Shown piece by piece: positions 1 to 10,867 of a stretch of 64,000 bases of DNA. A model generated the notes under the pieces. It searched no databases. It was not told where the DNA came from and worked only from the letters and a program-made list of their open reading frames with translations. This DNA comes from Henricia sp. BOLD:AAB3569. Lineage: Eukaryota; Echinodermata; Asteroidea; Spinulosida; Echinasteridae. Every line of letters begins with the position of its first letter. Position 1 is the first letter of the stretch. The position numbers and the translations under genes are program-made. Location of the stretch: assembly GCA_037783545.1 (NCBI GenBank), contig JBBELK010000001.1, forward strand, positions 1,984,001 through 2,048,000. The letters are read 5' to 3'.

Positions 1-85
1 TACTACCACATCAACTGTTGGTCAGTATGGTTTCTTAATTACACATACATTGTATTTGTTTTGCATGTACATGTACATGTATGTC

Positions 86-265
86 TTACCATGGCGACTG
101 GATGCATGACCGTTCACCGATATGCATCCTCATGTGCCTTTTCAAGTGACCACTCTGTTTGAATGTCCGACCACAGTGGCTGCATGCATATGGCCGATCA
201 CCAGTATGGGTTTTCATGTGTCTCTTCAATGCACTATTCTCAGTAAATGTCTCACCACAGTGGCT
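86..265 (-). pseudogene. Read-through tail of zinc-finger array A
   Basis: In the same frame as array A, past the TGA at 266-268, the sequence encodes the rest of one finger (helix TENSALKRH) and one full further finger (CSHCGRTF, helix KQSGHLKRH), then a short tail before TAA at 86-88. The fingers keep their zinc ligands and linkers apart from the Cys changed to stop. This shows the array was longer before the nonsense change. It could still be made by read-through or in an allele without the change. Confidence 0.75.
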
Positions 266-1846
266 TCATACATATGGCCGCTCATCGGTATGGGTTATCA
301 TGTGTTTCTTGAAAGAACTATTCCAAGTAAATGTCTCACCACAGTGGCTGCATACATATGGCCGCTCACAAGTAAGGGTTCTCGTGTGTGTCTTCAAAGA
401 ACTATTCCGAGTAAATGTCTCACCACAGCGACTGCATGCAAACGGCCGCTCACCAGTATGGGTTCTCATGTGCGTTTTCAAGTGACTACTTTGTTTGAAT
501 GTCTCACCACAGTGGCTGCATACATACGGTCGCTCACCAGTATGGGTTCTCATGTGTCTCTTCAAAGAACTATTCAGAGTAAATGTCTCACCACAGTAGC
601 TGCATGCATACGGCCGCTCACCAGTATGGGTTCTCGTGTGTGTCTTCAAGCCACTATTCAGAGTAAATGCCTCACCACAGTGGCTGCATACATATGGCCG
701 CTCACCAGTATGGGTTCTCGTGTGCGTCTTTAAAGAACTATTCCGAGTAAATGTCTCACCACAGCGACTACATGCAAACGGCCGCACATTCAAGTGACCA
801 TTCTGTGCGAATGTCTTACTACAGTAGCTGCATACATATGGCCGCTCACCAGTATGGGTTCTCATGTGCTTCTTTAAGCTACCACTGTGTGAGAATGTCG
901 CATCACAGTAGCTGCATACATATGGCCGCTCACCAGTATGGGTTCTCATGTGCTTCTTCAAGTTACCACTCTGTGAGAATGTCGCATCACAGTAGCTGCA
1001 TACATATGGCCGCTCACCTGTATGGGTTCTTATGTGGTTCTTCAAGTGACTACTCTGTGCGAACGTCTCACCACAGTAGCTGCATACATATGGCCGCTCA
1101 CCAGTATGAGTTCTGGTGTGTCGTGTCAAGTCAGTGTTCTGTTTGAATGTCTCACCACAGTTGTTGCATACATGTGGACGCTCACCTGTGTGGATTCTCA
1201 TGTGTCTTTTCAAGGCACTATTCTGAGAGAATGTCTCACCACAGTGGCTGCACGCATATGGCCGTTCACTAGTATGGATTCTCAAGTGTGCCTTCAAGTG
1301 ACCACTCTGTGCGAATTTCTCACCACAATGACTGCATTCATATGGCCGCTCACCACTATGGGTTCTCATGTGTGTCTTTAAGTTACTACTCTCTGTGAAT
1401 GTCTGATCACAGTGGATGCATACATACGGACGCTCACCAGTATGGATTCTCAAGTGTGCCTTCAAGTGACCACTCTGTGCGAATTTCTCACCACAGTGGC
1501 TGCATTCATATGGCCGCTCACCAGTATGGGTTCTCATGTGTGTCTTTAAGTTACTACTCTCTGTGAATGTCCGATCACAGTGGATGCATACATACGGACG
1601 CTCACCAGTATGGATTCTCAAGTGTGCCTTCAAGTGACCACTCTGTATAAATGTCTTACCACAGTGGCTGCATTCATATGGCCGCTTACCAGAATGGGTT
1701 CTCTTGTGCGCCTTCAAGTTACTACTCCGTGTAAACGTCTCGCCACAGTCGCTACATGCATACGGCTTCTCATCACCAGAATGGGTTCTCATGTGTCTCT
1801 TCAAGCTACTTCTCTGTGTAAATGTAACATGCATATGGCCGTTCAT
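266..1846 (-). CDS. C2H2 zinc-finger array A, truncated by a nonsense codon
   Basis: The 526-codon ORF is built almost only of 28-residue C2H2 fingers (CxxC, conserved F and L, HxxxH, linker TGERP). I count about 17 complete fingers. The first unit has lost both Cys. One unit near 785 is cut after its NGHLN helix and fused to the next linker, an in-frame loss of about 12 residues including both His. Known for the family: such arrays bind DNA in the nucleus through helix positions -1, 2, 3 and 6. No KRAB, BTB or SCAN domain is visible. The stop at 266-268 is TGA where every other finger has TGC, and finger coding continues beyond it to a TAA at 86-88. The ATG lies in a decayed first finger and may not be the natural start. 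The open frame is clear; expression is unknown. Confidence 0.82.
   Translation of the reverse strand: MNGHMHVTFTQRSSLKRHMRTHSGDEKPYACSDCGETFTRSSNLKAHKRTHSGKRPYECSHCGKTFIQSGHLKAHLRIHTGERPYVCIHCDRTFTESSNLKTHMRTHTGERPYECSHCGEKFAQSGHLKAHLRIHTGERPYVCIHCDQTFTESSNLKTHMRTHSGERPYECSHCGEKFAQSGHLKAHLRIHTSERPYACSHCGETFSQNSALKRHMRIHTGERPHVCNNCGETFKQNTDLTRHTRTHTGERPYVCSYCGETFAQSSHLKNHIRTHTGERPYVCSYCDATFSQSGNLKKHMRTHTGERPYVCSYCDATFSHSGSLKKHMRTHTGERPYVCSYCSKTFAQNGHLNVRPFACSRCGETFTRNSSLKTHTRTHTGERPYVCSHCGEAFTLNSGLKTHTRTHTGERPYACSYCGETFTLNSSLKRHMRTHTGERPYVCSHCGETFKQSSHLKTHMRTHTGERPFACSRCGETFTRNSSLKTHTRTLTCERPYVCSHCGETFTWNSSFKKHMITHTDERPYV
1273..1665 (-). repeat. 168-bp tandem duplication of a two-finger unit in array A
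   Basis: A block beginning TATGGATTCTCAAGTGTGCC starts at 1,273, 1,441 and 1,609, exactly 168 bp (two 84-bp fingers) apart. The first two copies are almost identical. The third diverges after about 50 bp. On the protein side this is the alternating pair with helices TESSNLKTH and AQSGHLKAH. It shows recent in-frame expansion by whole-finger units. Confidence 0.85.
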
Positions 1847-2180
1847 CAGTGGTGTCTAAGTTCTTTAAGGGCGGGTTCACACTGCACTTACATGTACATG
1901 TATAAGTGGTAATTCTAGAGCTGCATACATACATGTATACATGTATCGGTACTTGACTTATCGTGGGTTCTTTTATTAGATTCTTTTAAATGTTTACTGG
2001 GCATTTGATTATTTTAACTGAATAATTATTTTACCGTTATAGTGCTACAGGGTACAGTATATTAGTCAAATTTTTAATTTTCCTTTTAACGATTGTGGAA
2101 AGTCCAGTTTATATTTGGTTACCCGTAACTTTTATTTGTTTTGGTGTAAATGATGTTATTTTGTATGTTAACTACATGTA

Positions 2181-3145
2181 GGGGAGAGTGGGGTTAGTTG
2201 GAACATTTTTCATAAAATCGTCTATATAAAACACTAACAGAATTTATTAAAGAAAAAGAAAAGTACCACTTTAAGCATACATATTTGGGCTACAAATGGA
2301 GCCTATAAAATGTTAGGACTCGTTGATGGTTTCTCGTATAATCCACCTTGAACGTGACCATGTCAGCTGTTTCAACTTACCCCACCTATGGGGTAAGTTG
2401 AAACATGGTATGGGGTTAGTTGAAACACGGTACGTGGTCATTTAAAAACTACTATAACTTCTGTAATCACCCTAATTAGCAAGGCAGACACTTAAGCTGT
2501 ACATTTGGGCGGTAATTCAATTAATTAATAATTAAGGTTACAAGTAAAAGTAAAATATCTTACAATTTTTCGCCTTTAATTTTTCCTCTTTTGGGGAACA
2601 AAACCAAATGTACAGGCTGAGCTGTACAAGTTCATAGATTATAAACAAGTGAATGTTGTCCCCCTTGCACAAAATGTGAGAAAATAAACTCAAACTTCTA
2701 TCCAAAAGGCACTACCACATGTTCCAACTAATTTTACCCACTCATTTTGTTCCAACTAAACCCGCTGGCCTGTTTGACATTTGCAAGCTTACTACGAAAA
2801 ACAGGGACTTACAATTTGACATTTCGTTAACCTCATTTTGTAGCTTTGTACTATACCTTAAAATAATCACAAACTAGTCGAGTGAATCTATGAACATCAT
2901 TAGCATATAATGCAACATTTCTGAATGGTGAAAAAATGACTCGGAAGGTCAAAAAACAAACATTCCTTTCTCATTTTAATAGGGTTGTAGCACATGTGCT
3001 GTGGACAATATGGTGGATGGCTGTTGCAAATACATGTACTGTAGCAACATATGAGTGGCAGGATGTCATAAAAATAACTACAGCCGTGAAAGGAAAATAT
3101 CAATGTTTCAACATACCCCATGTTCCAACTAACCCAACTCTCCCC
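2181..3145. mobile_element. TA-flanked inverted-repeat element (MITE-like)
   Basis: The ends are 25-bp imperfect inverted repeats starting GGGGAGAGTGGGGTTAGTTG, flanked by TA at 2,179-2,180 and 3,146-3,147. Inside, the same GTTAGTTGGAACA or GTAAGTTGAAACA motif recurs in both orientations. No transposase ORF is present; the short ORFs inside look spurious. The TA duplication suggests a Tc1/mariner-type mobiliser, which is inference. The element separates array A from its 5' module, which resumes at 3,148. Confidence 0.8.
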
Positions 3146-3147
3146 TA

Positions 3148-3660
3148 ATATTTAGTCGTTCCACTTTGTAAAGGTCTTACCACAGTGGTTACATGCACAT
3201 ATATGTATGTATGTAGATGCTCACCAGTACGAGATATGGGTTTTGGCGTCAACTAAACGTAACACTCCCTGTAAATGTCCAACTGCATTGGCTGCATGCA
3301 TAGAGCCACTCACCAGTATGGATTATCCCTAACTCCATAGGGTCAACGGTATAATGGTATTGATTTTGGAAGATAGAGAAATGTTATGGTTATTGTAACA
3401 CTGCACCTCTTGAAGTGACAGTTCAATGTGAATGTCTCACCACAGTGGCTGCATAGGTTGTATGTATGGACACTTACCAGCATTGTTTCTCAAGAGACTA
3501 CTCTGTGAATGTTGGTTGTTTTGGCAAAGCACGTTCTTTGGACTCTTTGGGAAGTTACCGTATGCCTCTCTAAACGGAGGGATTGTCGAATAAGTCCACC
3601 GCGGGCAGAAACAAGTTGTAGTCGGTGAAGACTTAGAGTATGGACATTTTCAGCATCTAC
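3148..3660 (-). pseudogene. 5' module of zinc-finger array A (decayed fingers)
   Basis: The plus strand shows broken copies of the finger consensus (CTTACCACAGTGG, CACCAGTATGG) followed by a conserved tail (TTCTTTGGACTCTTTGGGAA, AAACGGAGGGATTGTC, CAGAAACAAGTTGTAGTC). The same order occurs 5' of arrays B1, B2, C, D and E. Here it is separated from array A by the 965-bp TA element. No long ORF survives. Confidence 0.65.
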
Positions 3661-3922
3661 GCATAAATTTTACAAGACATTAATACAAAATAATAGTCCG
3701 CTACCAATAAATTAGTTTACAAACATTTGGTGGTTTTTCAACGATATCTTCGGAAATATGCTGCCTAGAAGTATGGGAGATTAAGATTCGTAATGAGAAA
3801 AATATGACAGAGGTTAGATACCGGGTAGACCCAGTTGGCTTCGTTTTTGACGATTTTGGTTTTTTTTCTTTTGGCCCAACGACTCGGGCAATACATATAG
3901 GCCTACCGCTTACAGCTGAACT
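3661..3922. other. Unassigned noncoding stretch
   Basis: Noncoding DNA between the array A 5' module and the first TTAA element. I see no ORF of note, no clear inverted repeat and no RNA gene. Confidence 0.5.
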
Positions 3923-3926
3923 TTAA

Positions 3927-4460
3927 AGGGCCTGTGACATCCTAAACAACTTTGTGCCTAAGCTTTGCTTCATAATGACGGATTACTTGTTCAGCAAGAC
4001 ATACTATTGTTCGTTTGGATGTAAAATCAATAAAAGGTGGCATTTTTCAACTTTGAAGATTTCATTGCAATAAATCACAGAGGGCGCTGTTTTGAGTGCA
4101 TCACATAAGGAAGACAGAAGGGAAAAGTTAAGAAAAAACATAAGACTTCAAGTTGGACTTGTGGCAAATTGCTGCAGTTTCTACCCCAAGTTTTGTCATG
4201 GCTTACAGCAGGCAACATGTAAAACAAACTCAAACAGCCATGGATTACAAATGTTTCAGGAAAATTGAGAAAAAAGTGAAATCGTTTGTGCACAGTTGAA
4301 TGTGATTTTCCTGTGTTTGCCTCTTGTGACGTCGTGACCTTGGTCATGAATATGCATATTTGCATTAGCATAAAAACTAAAAACCTTTGTTTTAACCCCC
4401 AAAGCAAGCTCCAAATAGGATTTTTATGACTTTAACTGAGTACAGTGGTTTTAAAGCCCT
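3927..4460. mobile_element. TTAA-flanked element, family T2 (first copy)
   Basis: Flanked by TTAA at 3,923-3,926 and 4,461-4,464, with short ends AGGGCCTGTGACATCC and AGCCCT. An inverted copy lies at 22,064-22,634, where the empty site is known. The 110-codon minus ORF inside (4,075-4,407) has no recognisable domain and is broken in the other copy, so I treat it as chance. TTAA duplications are typical of piggyBac and Kolobok transposases; which one moved this element is unknown. Confidence 0.78.
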
Positions 4461-4511
4461 TTAAATTTCCCGCACTTTTTGCCAAATGATGTGTTCCAGA
4501 AACTACACCAA

Positions 4512-4790
4512 AAAGTGCACTTCCTGCATTCTAGACTTCCCAGAGTTCATTCTAGTCGTCGATGCGCCCGTGACAGTGCTTGTGCATCGCTCGGCTGTCA
4601 TCTGCAAATATATATTAAATGCGCAATGACAAAATCTTTTGCGGACAAAATGGCGTCAGAACAAGAGCTGTGGGAGTAGTTTTCTCAAACTTTTTACATT
4701 CACACCGTCTCAAGCAGAAGAAGGCACTAGAAAGTAGAATGATCTCTGGGAAGTCTAGAATGCAGGAAGTGCATTTTCGGCCAGGTTGAA
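4512..4790. mobile_element. Short inverted-repeat element
   Basis: AAGTGCACTTCCTGCATTCT near 4,512 is matched in reverse complement near 4,765-4,783, and the CTAGACTTCCCAGAG / CTCTGGGAAGTCTAG segments also pair. This gives arms of roughly 50 bp. No ORF with a known domain lies between. Target-site duplication was not resolved. Confidence 0.6.
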
Positions 4791-4959
4791 AATCGTCAAA
4801 AACAGAGCCAACGACTCAGTTACTGGGTCTAGACAGATGTTATGATAGGTCCAGGGTAAGTGGGGTTATTCGACCGGATAAGGTTAATTCAAGTATAAAA
4901 GTTGCGTCTGGGGAGGAGCAAGGCAAAACTTTCATTTTGCATAAAGCTCTAATTAACTC

Positions 4960-5071
4960 AGTCCGGGAAAGGTACGAATTCAACAACGTTGCTGTATTCG
5001 ACAATAGTTGTCGAATTCGACAACCATTGTCGAATACGACAATGTTGTCGAATTCGTACTTTTCCCGGACT
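4960..5071. mobile_element. 112-bp near-palindromic MITE with TTCGACAA repeats
   Basis: The ends AGTCCGGGAAA and TTTCCCGGACT are exact inverted repeats. Between them GTCGAATTCGACAA-type words alternate in both orientations, so almost the whole element can fold on itself. No coding potential. Confidence 0.7.
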
Positions 5072-5925
5072 AAGCTGGACGACTGATGGATGAGCCATAA
5101 GTGTTTTGATCCCTTATTAATCCCATAATGCTTTGCAAAAGGGCGCCCTCTGTTGGTGAAACACGATCAGCAATAGACCTTATGAGGTAGTCTGGTACCC
5201 GGACCAAAAATTCTTTGACTAGACTGAATTAAAGGTCCGGCAGCCGCCAATTCCGCCATTTTGAAACAGGAGGAATTCCTCCTTTTTCCGAAGGTTCCCG
5301 AAGTTACCCGAATGCACGTCCGGTTGTCCGGACGTTACCGTTAATCGTCGGGTACAATTCGTCATTGTTTCGAGAATTTGAATTGACGTCGCGTGCACGT
5401 ACGCGTGCCGCTGCGTGTGTATTTATGGTGATGCCACGGATTTAAAACTATGCAGTGGCTATATAGTTACGGTAACTGTAGCTAGGAGCTCACTGGATGA
5501 TGCAGACAAGGTTTGAATTTTCTTTTTGATGCTATAGCCTACATTCAAATAGGCATATTTAATATTTTAAGGTTAATATATTAAATTTGTATTGGTCAAA
5601 TAAGGAATTACCCCTTTCAAATTGTTGTAAACCCATGCCAGGCATAGCGCGCAGCGCGCTTTGAAAATTAACGGTTATGTGCTCCTAAAAATAAATGCAT
5701 GACGTAATGCTTAAAGTGCTATTTTAAACACGACAGTAGCCGGTCCTCATATTCAGTCGTTGTATGTGGAATATGTGGAGCGGGAACCAGTCTACTTATG
5801 AGGTGGATGAGGTAAAAAAATGTGATCTGGTCACACTCCTTTAATCTACACAAAAAAACAGGAAATGGTACATTTTTTTACACGGTGACAGATAGAAATT
5901 CAGAAATCGGCGGCCTCGCTCAGAC

Positions 5926-6950
5926 TAGCCCCGCGAGCAGTGCTTCGGGAAAACCCTCAGCCCTGTCATCTAATGTAGGCCCTACTCAAAATCTGTGGCA
6001 AACTCACGCAAATGAAATTTGTCCCATAGAGTCTGATATTTGCTCAATAGGTGCACTCACCCCAGTTTGCAAATATTCCGAAGAGTACGCATCGATCCGA
6101 TGTCTAGTTTCGGTGAAATCGTGGGGAAAGTTTGAGACTCCGTGCGATGAAATACCGACTTTCACCAAAAATCAAATGCGCGAGAGCGGAGAGGTCAACA
6201 CTAGACTGGTTCCACATCCTCAATTTACTTCCCTTCGTGGTAGGATGAAGGGAAGTAAATATGAGGACAGCAAACCAGTCTAGATTGTGTTGACCTCTCC
6301 GCTCTCGCGCATGGTGAAAGTCGTTATTTCATGGCAGTCTGTGAAAGTCGGACCATCCGGATCTTCCGGATCTTTGTTAAAAATTGATATTTAACTAACA
6401 GAAAGTACCTAGTTTGACTTCTAAATACGCTAATTACATACCTTTTACCACCATGTATTGCACCAATTTGTAATCATACACCACATCGACTATCCACAAA
6501 GTGAAATTTTCGAAGAAATAGGCGTAGGAGGTGCAGGACACTCCGAGACGCCGGATCTTTAAAAAATAAGGCCTGTACATGGCGGTATTGGTATGGAAGC
6601 GTGTTAAGAAGTCAAACTAGGCACTTTCTGTTCATTAAATAGCCATTTTTGAAAAAGATCCGGAAGATCCGGAAAATCTGGAAGGATCCGGAGGGTCCGT
6701 TTTTCACCCACACCCTTGGCCTTATTTCATCGCACGGGAGGGTCTCAAACTTTCCCCACGATTTCACCTAAACTAGACATCGGATCGATGCGTACTCTTC
6801 GGAATATTTGCAAACTGGGGTGAGTGCACCTATTGAGCGAATATCAGAGCCATGGGACAAATTTCATTTGCGTGAGTTTGCTACAGATTTTGAGTACATT
6901 AGACGACAGGGCCGAGGGTTTTCCCGAAGCACTGCTCGATCGTGGGGCTA
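5926..6950. mobile_element. MULE-like palindromic element with 9-bp target-site duplication
   Basis: The element begins TAGCCCC and ends GGGGCTA and is flanked by the 9-bp repeat CGCTCAGAC (5,917-5,925 and 6,951-6,959). Segment copy 2 has this 9-mer once, uninterrupted, at 21,132-21,140, so it is a true empty site. The outer arms are long inverted repeats, and another inverted-repeat element (6,349-6,699) sits in the middle. A 9-bp duplication with long terminal inverted repeats is typical of Mutator-like elements; that assignment is inference, as no transposase is present. Confidence 0.88.
6349..6699. mobile_element. Nested inverted-repeat element, CGGACC ends
   Basis: The ends CGGACCATCCGGATC and, in reverse complement, CGGACCCTCCGGATC are inverted repeats. 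Deeper, AGAAAGTACCTAGTTTGACT pairs with AGTCAAACTAGGCACTTTCT. It lies inside the MULE-like palindrome. No ORF of note. Confidence 0.65.
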
Positions 6951-7440
6951 CGCTCAGACATATGTCAGAACACATGGCTTAGCAAACGTGCAATTTATTT
7001 CGCTTTTTAGAAACCTCAGTCCAGTCAATTTACCACCAGTGTGTTCTTGAATTTACTAGAAACATTGATTTTGCTCACTTATATTCGTATGGACGATTTC
7101 AACGTTGATGTTAGTGGATTTTCGTGCAATGTTCACCGCTCCTTTTCACGTTTTATTGCTCCGTACACAACACATGTGGTCCGCGTGCAAAGCGCCCTCT
7201 CTTGCACGTACGTACGGCTCGAAGAGATAACTAGACTGATTCCCGCTCCACATATTCCACATACAACGACTGAATATGAGGACCAGCTTAGTGGTGTTTT
7301 AAATAGACTATTAAAGCATAATACGACATGCATTTATTTTTAGGAGCGCATAACCGTTAATTTTCAAAAGAGTGTATAACAATTTCGAAAAGGGTTATTC
7401 CATATTTTGCAAATAAAACACATGCCCATACACCAATCCG

Positions 7441-8250
7441 GTAATAAGGTCTTCTTCCCTGTACATCCGCCATAGCTGGGGGCCGGGGGCTTCCACTGAA
7501 TGAACTGTATGTTTTTGCTGTTGCTAAAGCTGCATTTGTTTACTTCGAACAAGTTGCGCGTCTTAGTAGGGTTGTGTGCATTGTTTTACATACATATACT
7601 GGTGTTTGTGTAGAAATGCGCGGCCGAACAATGGCGGCGCGTCGGGAGGGTAAACGCATGTAGCACTGCACGGCCTATTAACATTGCTGTTCTCATTAAT
7701 TCAAGAACCGTGAAATATTATGTTGTTACCCTACTTCGAAAATGCACGCGCGGACGCGATTCCAGCCAGATGCCGTCTCCAGTTATATACATTGAGCTAT
7801 ATATATATAACTGGAGACGGCATCTGGCTGGAATCGCGTCCGCGCGTGCGTTTTCAAAGTAGGGTAAACAACAATCTTGTTCGTATGCATGGTACACGTA
7901 CTGCAGCAAAGCACGCAAAGTGACGCGTTAATACCCTCCCTACGCGCCGCCATTGTTCGGCCTCGCATTTCTACAAAAACACTCCCAGATGGCGTATCCA
8001 GTATATGTATGTAAATCAATGGTTATATATATATATAGCTCAATGGTTGTGTGCGCGCGAAGGCGGGCGCGTCGCGTGTATACGCAAAGGCGGGCGCGTC
8101 GCGTATACGCGAATTAAGGAGGCTCGTTCGTGCATGTAATGGATGAGCGCTTTTCGTTCTAACAGCAACACAAAACGCACAGCCCATGCACTGGACGCCC
8201 CCCAGCTATGGCGGATATGCAGGGAGGAGATATTAGTTACCGGATTGGTG
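7441..8250. mobile_element. 810-bp TA-flanked foldback element with nested hairpin
   Basis: The ends CACCAATCCGGTAA and TTACCGGATTGGTG are inverted repeats that extend to the shared CGCCATAGCTGGGGG region. TA flanks both sides (7,439-7,440 and 8,251-8,252). Segment copy 2 lacks it and reads straight through at 22,761-22,765, apart from one base. A nested hairpin at about 7,720-7,873 has arms of nearly 70 bp (GATTCCAGCCAGATGCCGTC and complement). A fragment of the same end is at about 39,600-39,652. Confidence 0.8.
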
Positions 8251-8784
8251 TATAGCATCAAAATTCAAATTCAAACCTTGTCTGCATCATCGTACGTAAA
8301 ATAAACACGCGGCGAAACACTGTCCACAAATCGTACCCGACGATTAACGATAACGTCCGGACGACCGGGCGTGCATTCGGGTAACTTCGGGAACCTTTGG
8401 AAAAAGGAGGAATTTCTCCCGTTTCAAAATGGCGGAATTGGCGGTTTAGTTGCCGGACAACGCACCATTTCACTGCTGGTAAAGAGACTAAAGTTCCCCG
8501 TACAGATGAGTGTGCATGTACTATAGATTGTGTACGTACGTACATACTGTACATGTATTATAATAAGATAAATTTCATGATTGATTAGAAAGGGAAAAAA
8601 AATGCATACATATTAAAATATCAGCCAAAGGATCAGTGCATGTTTTTTTTATGTTGAATGAATTGTGAAATATTTTCCAAAAGTATGTATCAGCCCATAT
8701 TATTAGCTTAAAGCTAATTAAGGCATTTCCTTCCTCCATGTACATGTATAAGGTAACTCTGTTTCCAAAACTTTTTGTCTTCTT

Positions 8785-8965
8785 TCCCTTGAAACACGTT
8801 TCGATCGTTCTTTTGAAACGCGTTTCAATCGTTCTTTCGAAACGCGCGTTTCGATCGTTCTATCGAAATGTTTGGATGTTTTTTCGAAACGCGCGTTTCG
8901 ATCGTTCTTTCGAAACGACGTATTGGTCGTTCTTTCGAAACGACGTTTCGATCGTTCTTTCAAAA
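8785..8965. repeat. GAAACGCGTTTCGATCGTTC tandem repeat, copy 1
   Basis: Imperfect tandem units of roughly 24 bp built from TTTCGATCGTTCTTTCGAAA, themselves near-palindromic. The same block is at 23,300-23,478 in segment copy 2. The Arg-rich and Phe-rich ORFs on either strand are products of the repeat, not genes. Confidence 0.8.
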
Positions 8966-9077
8966 CACTTTTTGATTGTTTTTTTTAACACTATAATTTG
9001 AAGCACCCTTGAAGCACTTTTTGGTACCTAAAGTCACTTTTCAAACGTTTCCTCTAACACTTTTTCAATCACTTCTT

Positions 9078-9480
9078 CTAAATACTCAAAATTATAAAGT
9101 TGAGAATTGTAAACAGTCCACAGCAATTGGGCCAGACACGACATTTTTGACAAACAGATTGTGTACGACCAGCCATGTAAGATGAAAACCACTGAAGTGC
9201 TGTTCCGCTAATTCCATAAAGTTTCTCAAAACGAGCAATCAACTGCTTGTGGTCAATCGTACCGAACTCTGCACTGAAGTCCAACAATAGGGCTTACTAG
9301 AAGAGCTTCATTACGCTTATCAAGAGCCGTCAGGATGACTGTCCCTGTACTGTGGAAAGGACGATATGCAGATTGCACTGAAGCGTGAAGTTGGTTAGCA
9401 GTGAGATACGACTGTAGCTGGTTGACGGCAACTTTCTCAATCGCCTTCCCAAGAAATGGCAGATTAGAAATTGGGCGGCA
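9078..9480 (-). pseudogene. Non-LTR retrotransposon reverse-transcriptase fragment, copy 1
   Basis: Minus-strand peptides match the fingers and palm part of a LINE reverse transcriptase: [18 protein letters not shown], then FSAEFGTIDHKQLIARF, then GISGTALQWFSSYMAGRTQ. The reading frame is broken several times. The fragment stops before the YADD catalytic box. Family knowledge: this order is typical of Jockey/CR1-like elements. Copy 2 is at 23,642-24,060 and breaks at the same 3' point, so truncation preceded the duplication. Confidence 0.8.
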
Positions 9481-9490
9481 ATTGAGGAAG

Positions 9491-9654
9491 CCATTTTGCC
9501 CCAAACCACCTCGCCCGAGTGCCATTTCGCCCGAAATTACTTTGTCCAAATACTACATCACCCAAACGCCACTTCGCCCCAAAACCACTTCGTGCACAGG
9601 CCGTGGTTCAGGGCGAAATAGTTCAGGGCGAAGTGGCTTTGGGGCGAAATGACT
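9491..9654. mobile_element. TTCGCCC-rich inverted repeat, only in segment copy 1
   Basis: Short words such as TTTCGCCCGAA and CACTTCGCCCC recur on the left, and their complements GGGCGAAGTGGC and GGGGCGAAATGAC on the right. This makes a small foldback. Segment copy 2 has ordinary LINE sequence at this point (after 24,000). Boundaries are approximate. Confidence 0.6.
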
Positions 9655-9822
9655 GCAAACCCTTTTTTGACTGTTTTCTCAAAAGTCAGACGAATAAGTA
9701 CGGAGCTGGTTTTTGCTCAGGTTGGTTTTAATCCTGCATATCTTCAATCACACAGGGAGCTAAAACTATTTGTAACAGTTTACCAATCATGTAGGCCCTA
9801 TACTATCTTTAAAGGAACACAC

Positions 9823-10616
9823 CTTCTTTGTTGGGCTATTGTGGGCTCGAAATAGACCCATACATTATTCTGAAGCGCTTTCGAGAGTAAATCAGATATA
9901 TCCTGAAAAGACGCCGTCCAATTTGGCCGTTTTTGAAAAATTCAAGGTCACGTGACTTTTTGGAACCAAATTCTGGTTCCGAAAAGTCACGTGCATGGTC
10001 TTGTGAGTTAGTTGTATTTCCAGCCGTATAAAAGTTTGTTAACCAAATTCAACTCTGATTTTCCCCCAATATTTATAAGTAATTGACAAAAGAGAGACTA
10101 TTTATACAGGTACGAAACAGAGTTAAACATAAGTATAAAAATTCGAACATAACTGTTTGTTTCGAGAGTCCGGAAAACGGGAGCGAGCGCGTGCTACGGC
10201 AGGCTACCGTGGAGTGTAGGATATTTGCCCCGTGCAGCACGGCAAATAGCCCGAGTGAACACACGACCGGGTGTGTTGCTTCGTGTACGTTCGTGAGGAA
10301 AAAAACATGATGCCAACTCCTCAAAAGAAAACGGAAATTCCTATTCGGTCGTCCGGGCCGTCCAGTGAAATCGTGAGCAGAAAATTTGAGATATCCTGAG
10401 CAGGAGAAGAGCGAATCGTCTGTGACAAAGTCGTGAGGCTCGCGCGTAGTTGCAACGGCTGGTAAAGCGTATAGCCTGTCTTTTGACCGTTTCTGTTAAT
10501 TTTGCGCATCTTTAGTAAATTACGGGATATTTTGATGATCTTTTTTCACAACGACCATCAAAAAAGTATTGTCAATGCTCCTATCACTAAATCATGTAAA
10601 CAGTAGGCAGGTGTGA
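9823..10616. mobile_element. TTAA element splitting the LINE, copy 1
   Basis: Starts AGGAACACACC just after TTAA (9,819-9,822) and ends near GGTGTGA at 10,616, where the right end seems damaged. LINE coding sequence lies on both sides; in copy 2 the peptide breaks after GIFPIAL and resumes at [11 protein letters not shown], as if inserted in a CTTAAG. An internal hairpin is TTTTTGGAACCAAATTCTGG with its complement. The related left end appears at 12,446, 31,730 and, inverted, 25,690-25,744. Confidence 0.62.
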
Positions 10617-10617
10617 G

Positions 10618-10790
10618 GGCTATGGGAAAAATACCAAAACATAAGGAAGAATTTACAATCTTAGTGATAATAGGAAGAAGATCATGAATGCACATTTTCA
10701 GAACGTTGCCTGGGAGTGGATCTAGCAAGCATGACTTAATAGGTCTAGATTTAATGGCACTAAGAACCTCCTCTTTAGAGACTTCGGATC
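10618..10790 (-). pseudogene. LINE fragment upstream of the RT core, copy 1
   Basis: The minus strand encodes a degenerate EEVLSAIKSRPIKSCLLDPLP-like stretch, the region just before the reverse-transcriptase core in Jockey/CR1-like LINEs. It ends abruptly at about 10,787, where the long-TIR element begins. The fuller version is in segment copy 2 (24,884-25,685). Confidence 0.65.
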
Positions 10791-10867
10791 GGTCTACTGC
10801 GACGGAACGTCAACGTCAGCAGCGGTATAACGGTACCGCTGAAAGTTGTCGTTTCTCTGTGGACGTA

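Larger units (their letters stand above)
5235..8458. mobile_element. Large foldback element, segment copy 1
   Basis: Left-arm sequence from 5,235 (GTCCGGCA, AATTCCGCCATTTTGAAAC, GGACGTTACCGTTAATCG) returns in reverse complement at about 8,258-8,458. Inner arms (GCGCTTTGAAAATTAACGG, TATGTGGAATATGTGGAGCG) pair 5,650-5,810 with 7,225-7,370. The middle is interrupted by a MULE-like palindrome (5,926-6,950) and the right arm by a TA element (7,441-8,250). The related segment in copy 2 spans about 20,682-22,977, with most of the outer left arm missing. No transposase is visible. Confidence 0.72.

Noticed and set aside
122-1912. Long plus-strand ORFs opposite the zinc-finger arrays (for example 122-733, 37,108-38,250, 47,887-48,333)
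   Set aside because: The finger period of 84 bp is a multiple of three, so a stop-free antisense frame is repeated along with the fingers. The peptides ([16 protein letters not shown] repeats) have no other support.
4075-4407. 110-codon minus ORF
   Set aside because: Inside a TTAA element; broken in the second copy of that element and without recognisable motifs.
8718-9001. Arg/Lys-rich and Phe-rich ORFs, also at 23,230-23,660
   Set aside because: Produced by the GAAACG/TTTCGATCGTTC tandem repeat; no conserved domain.
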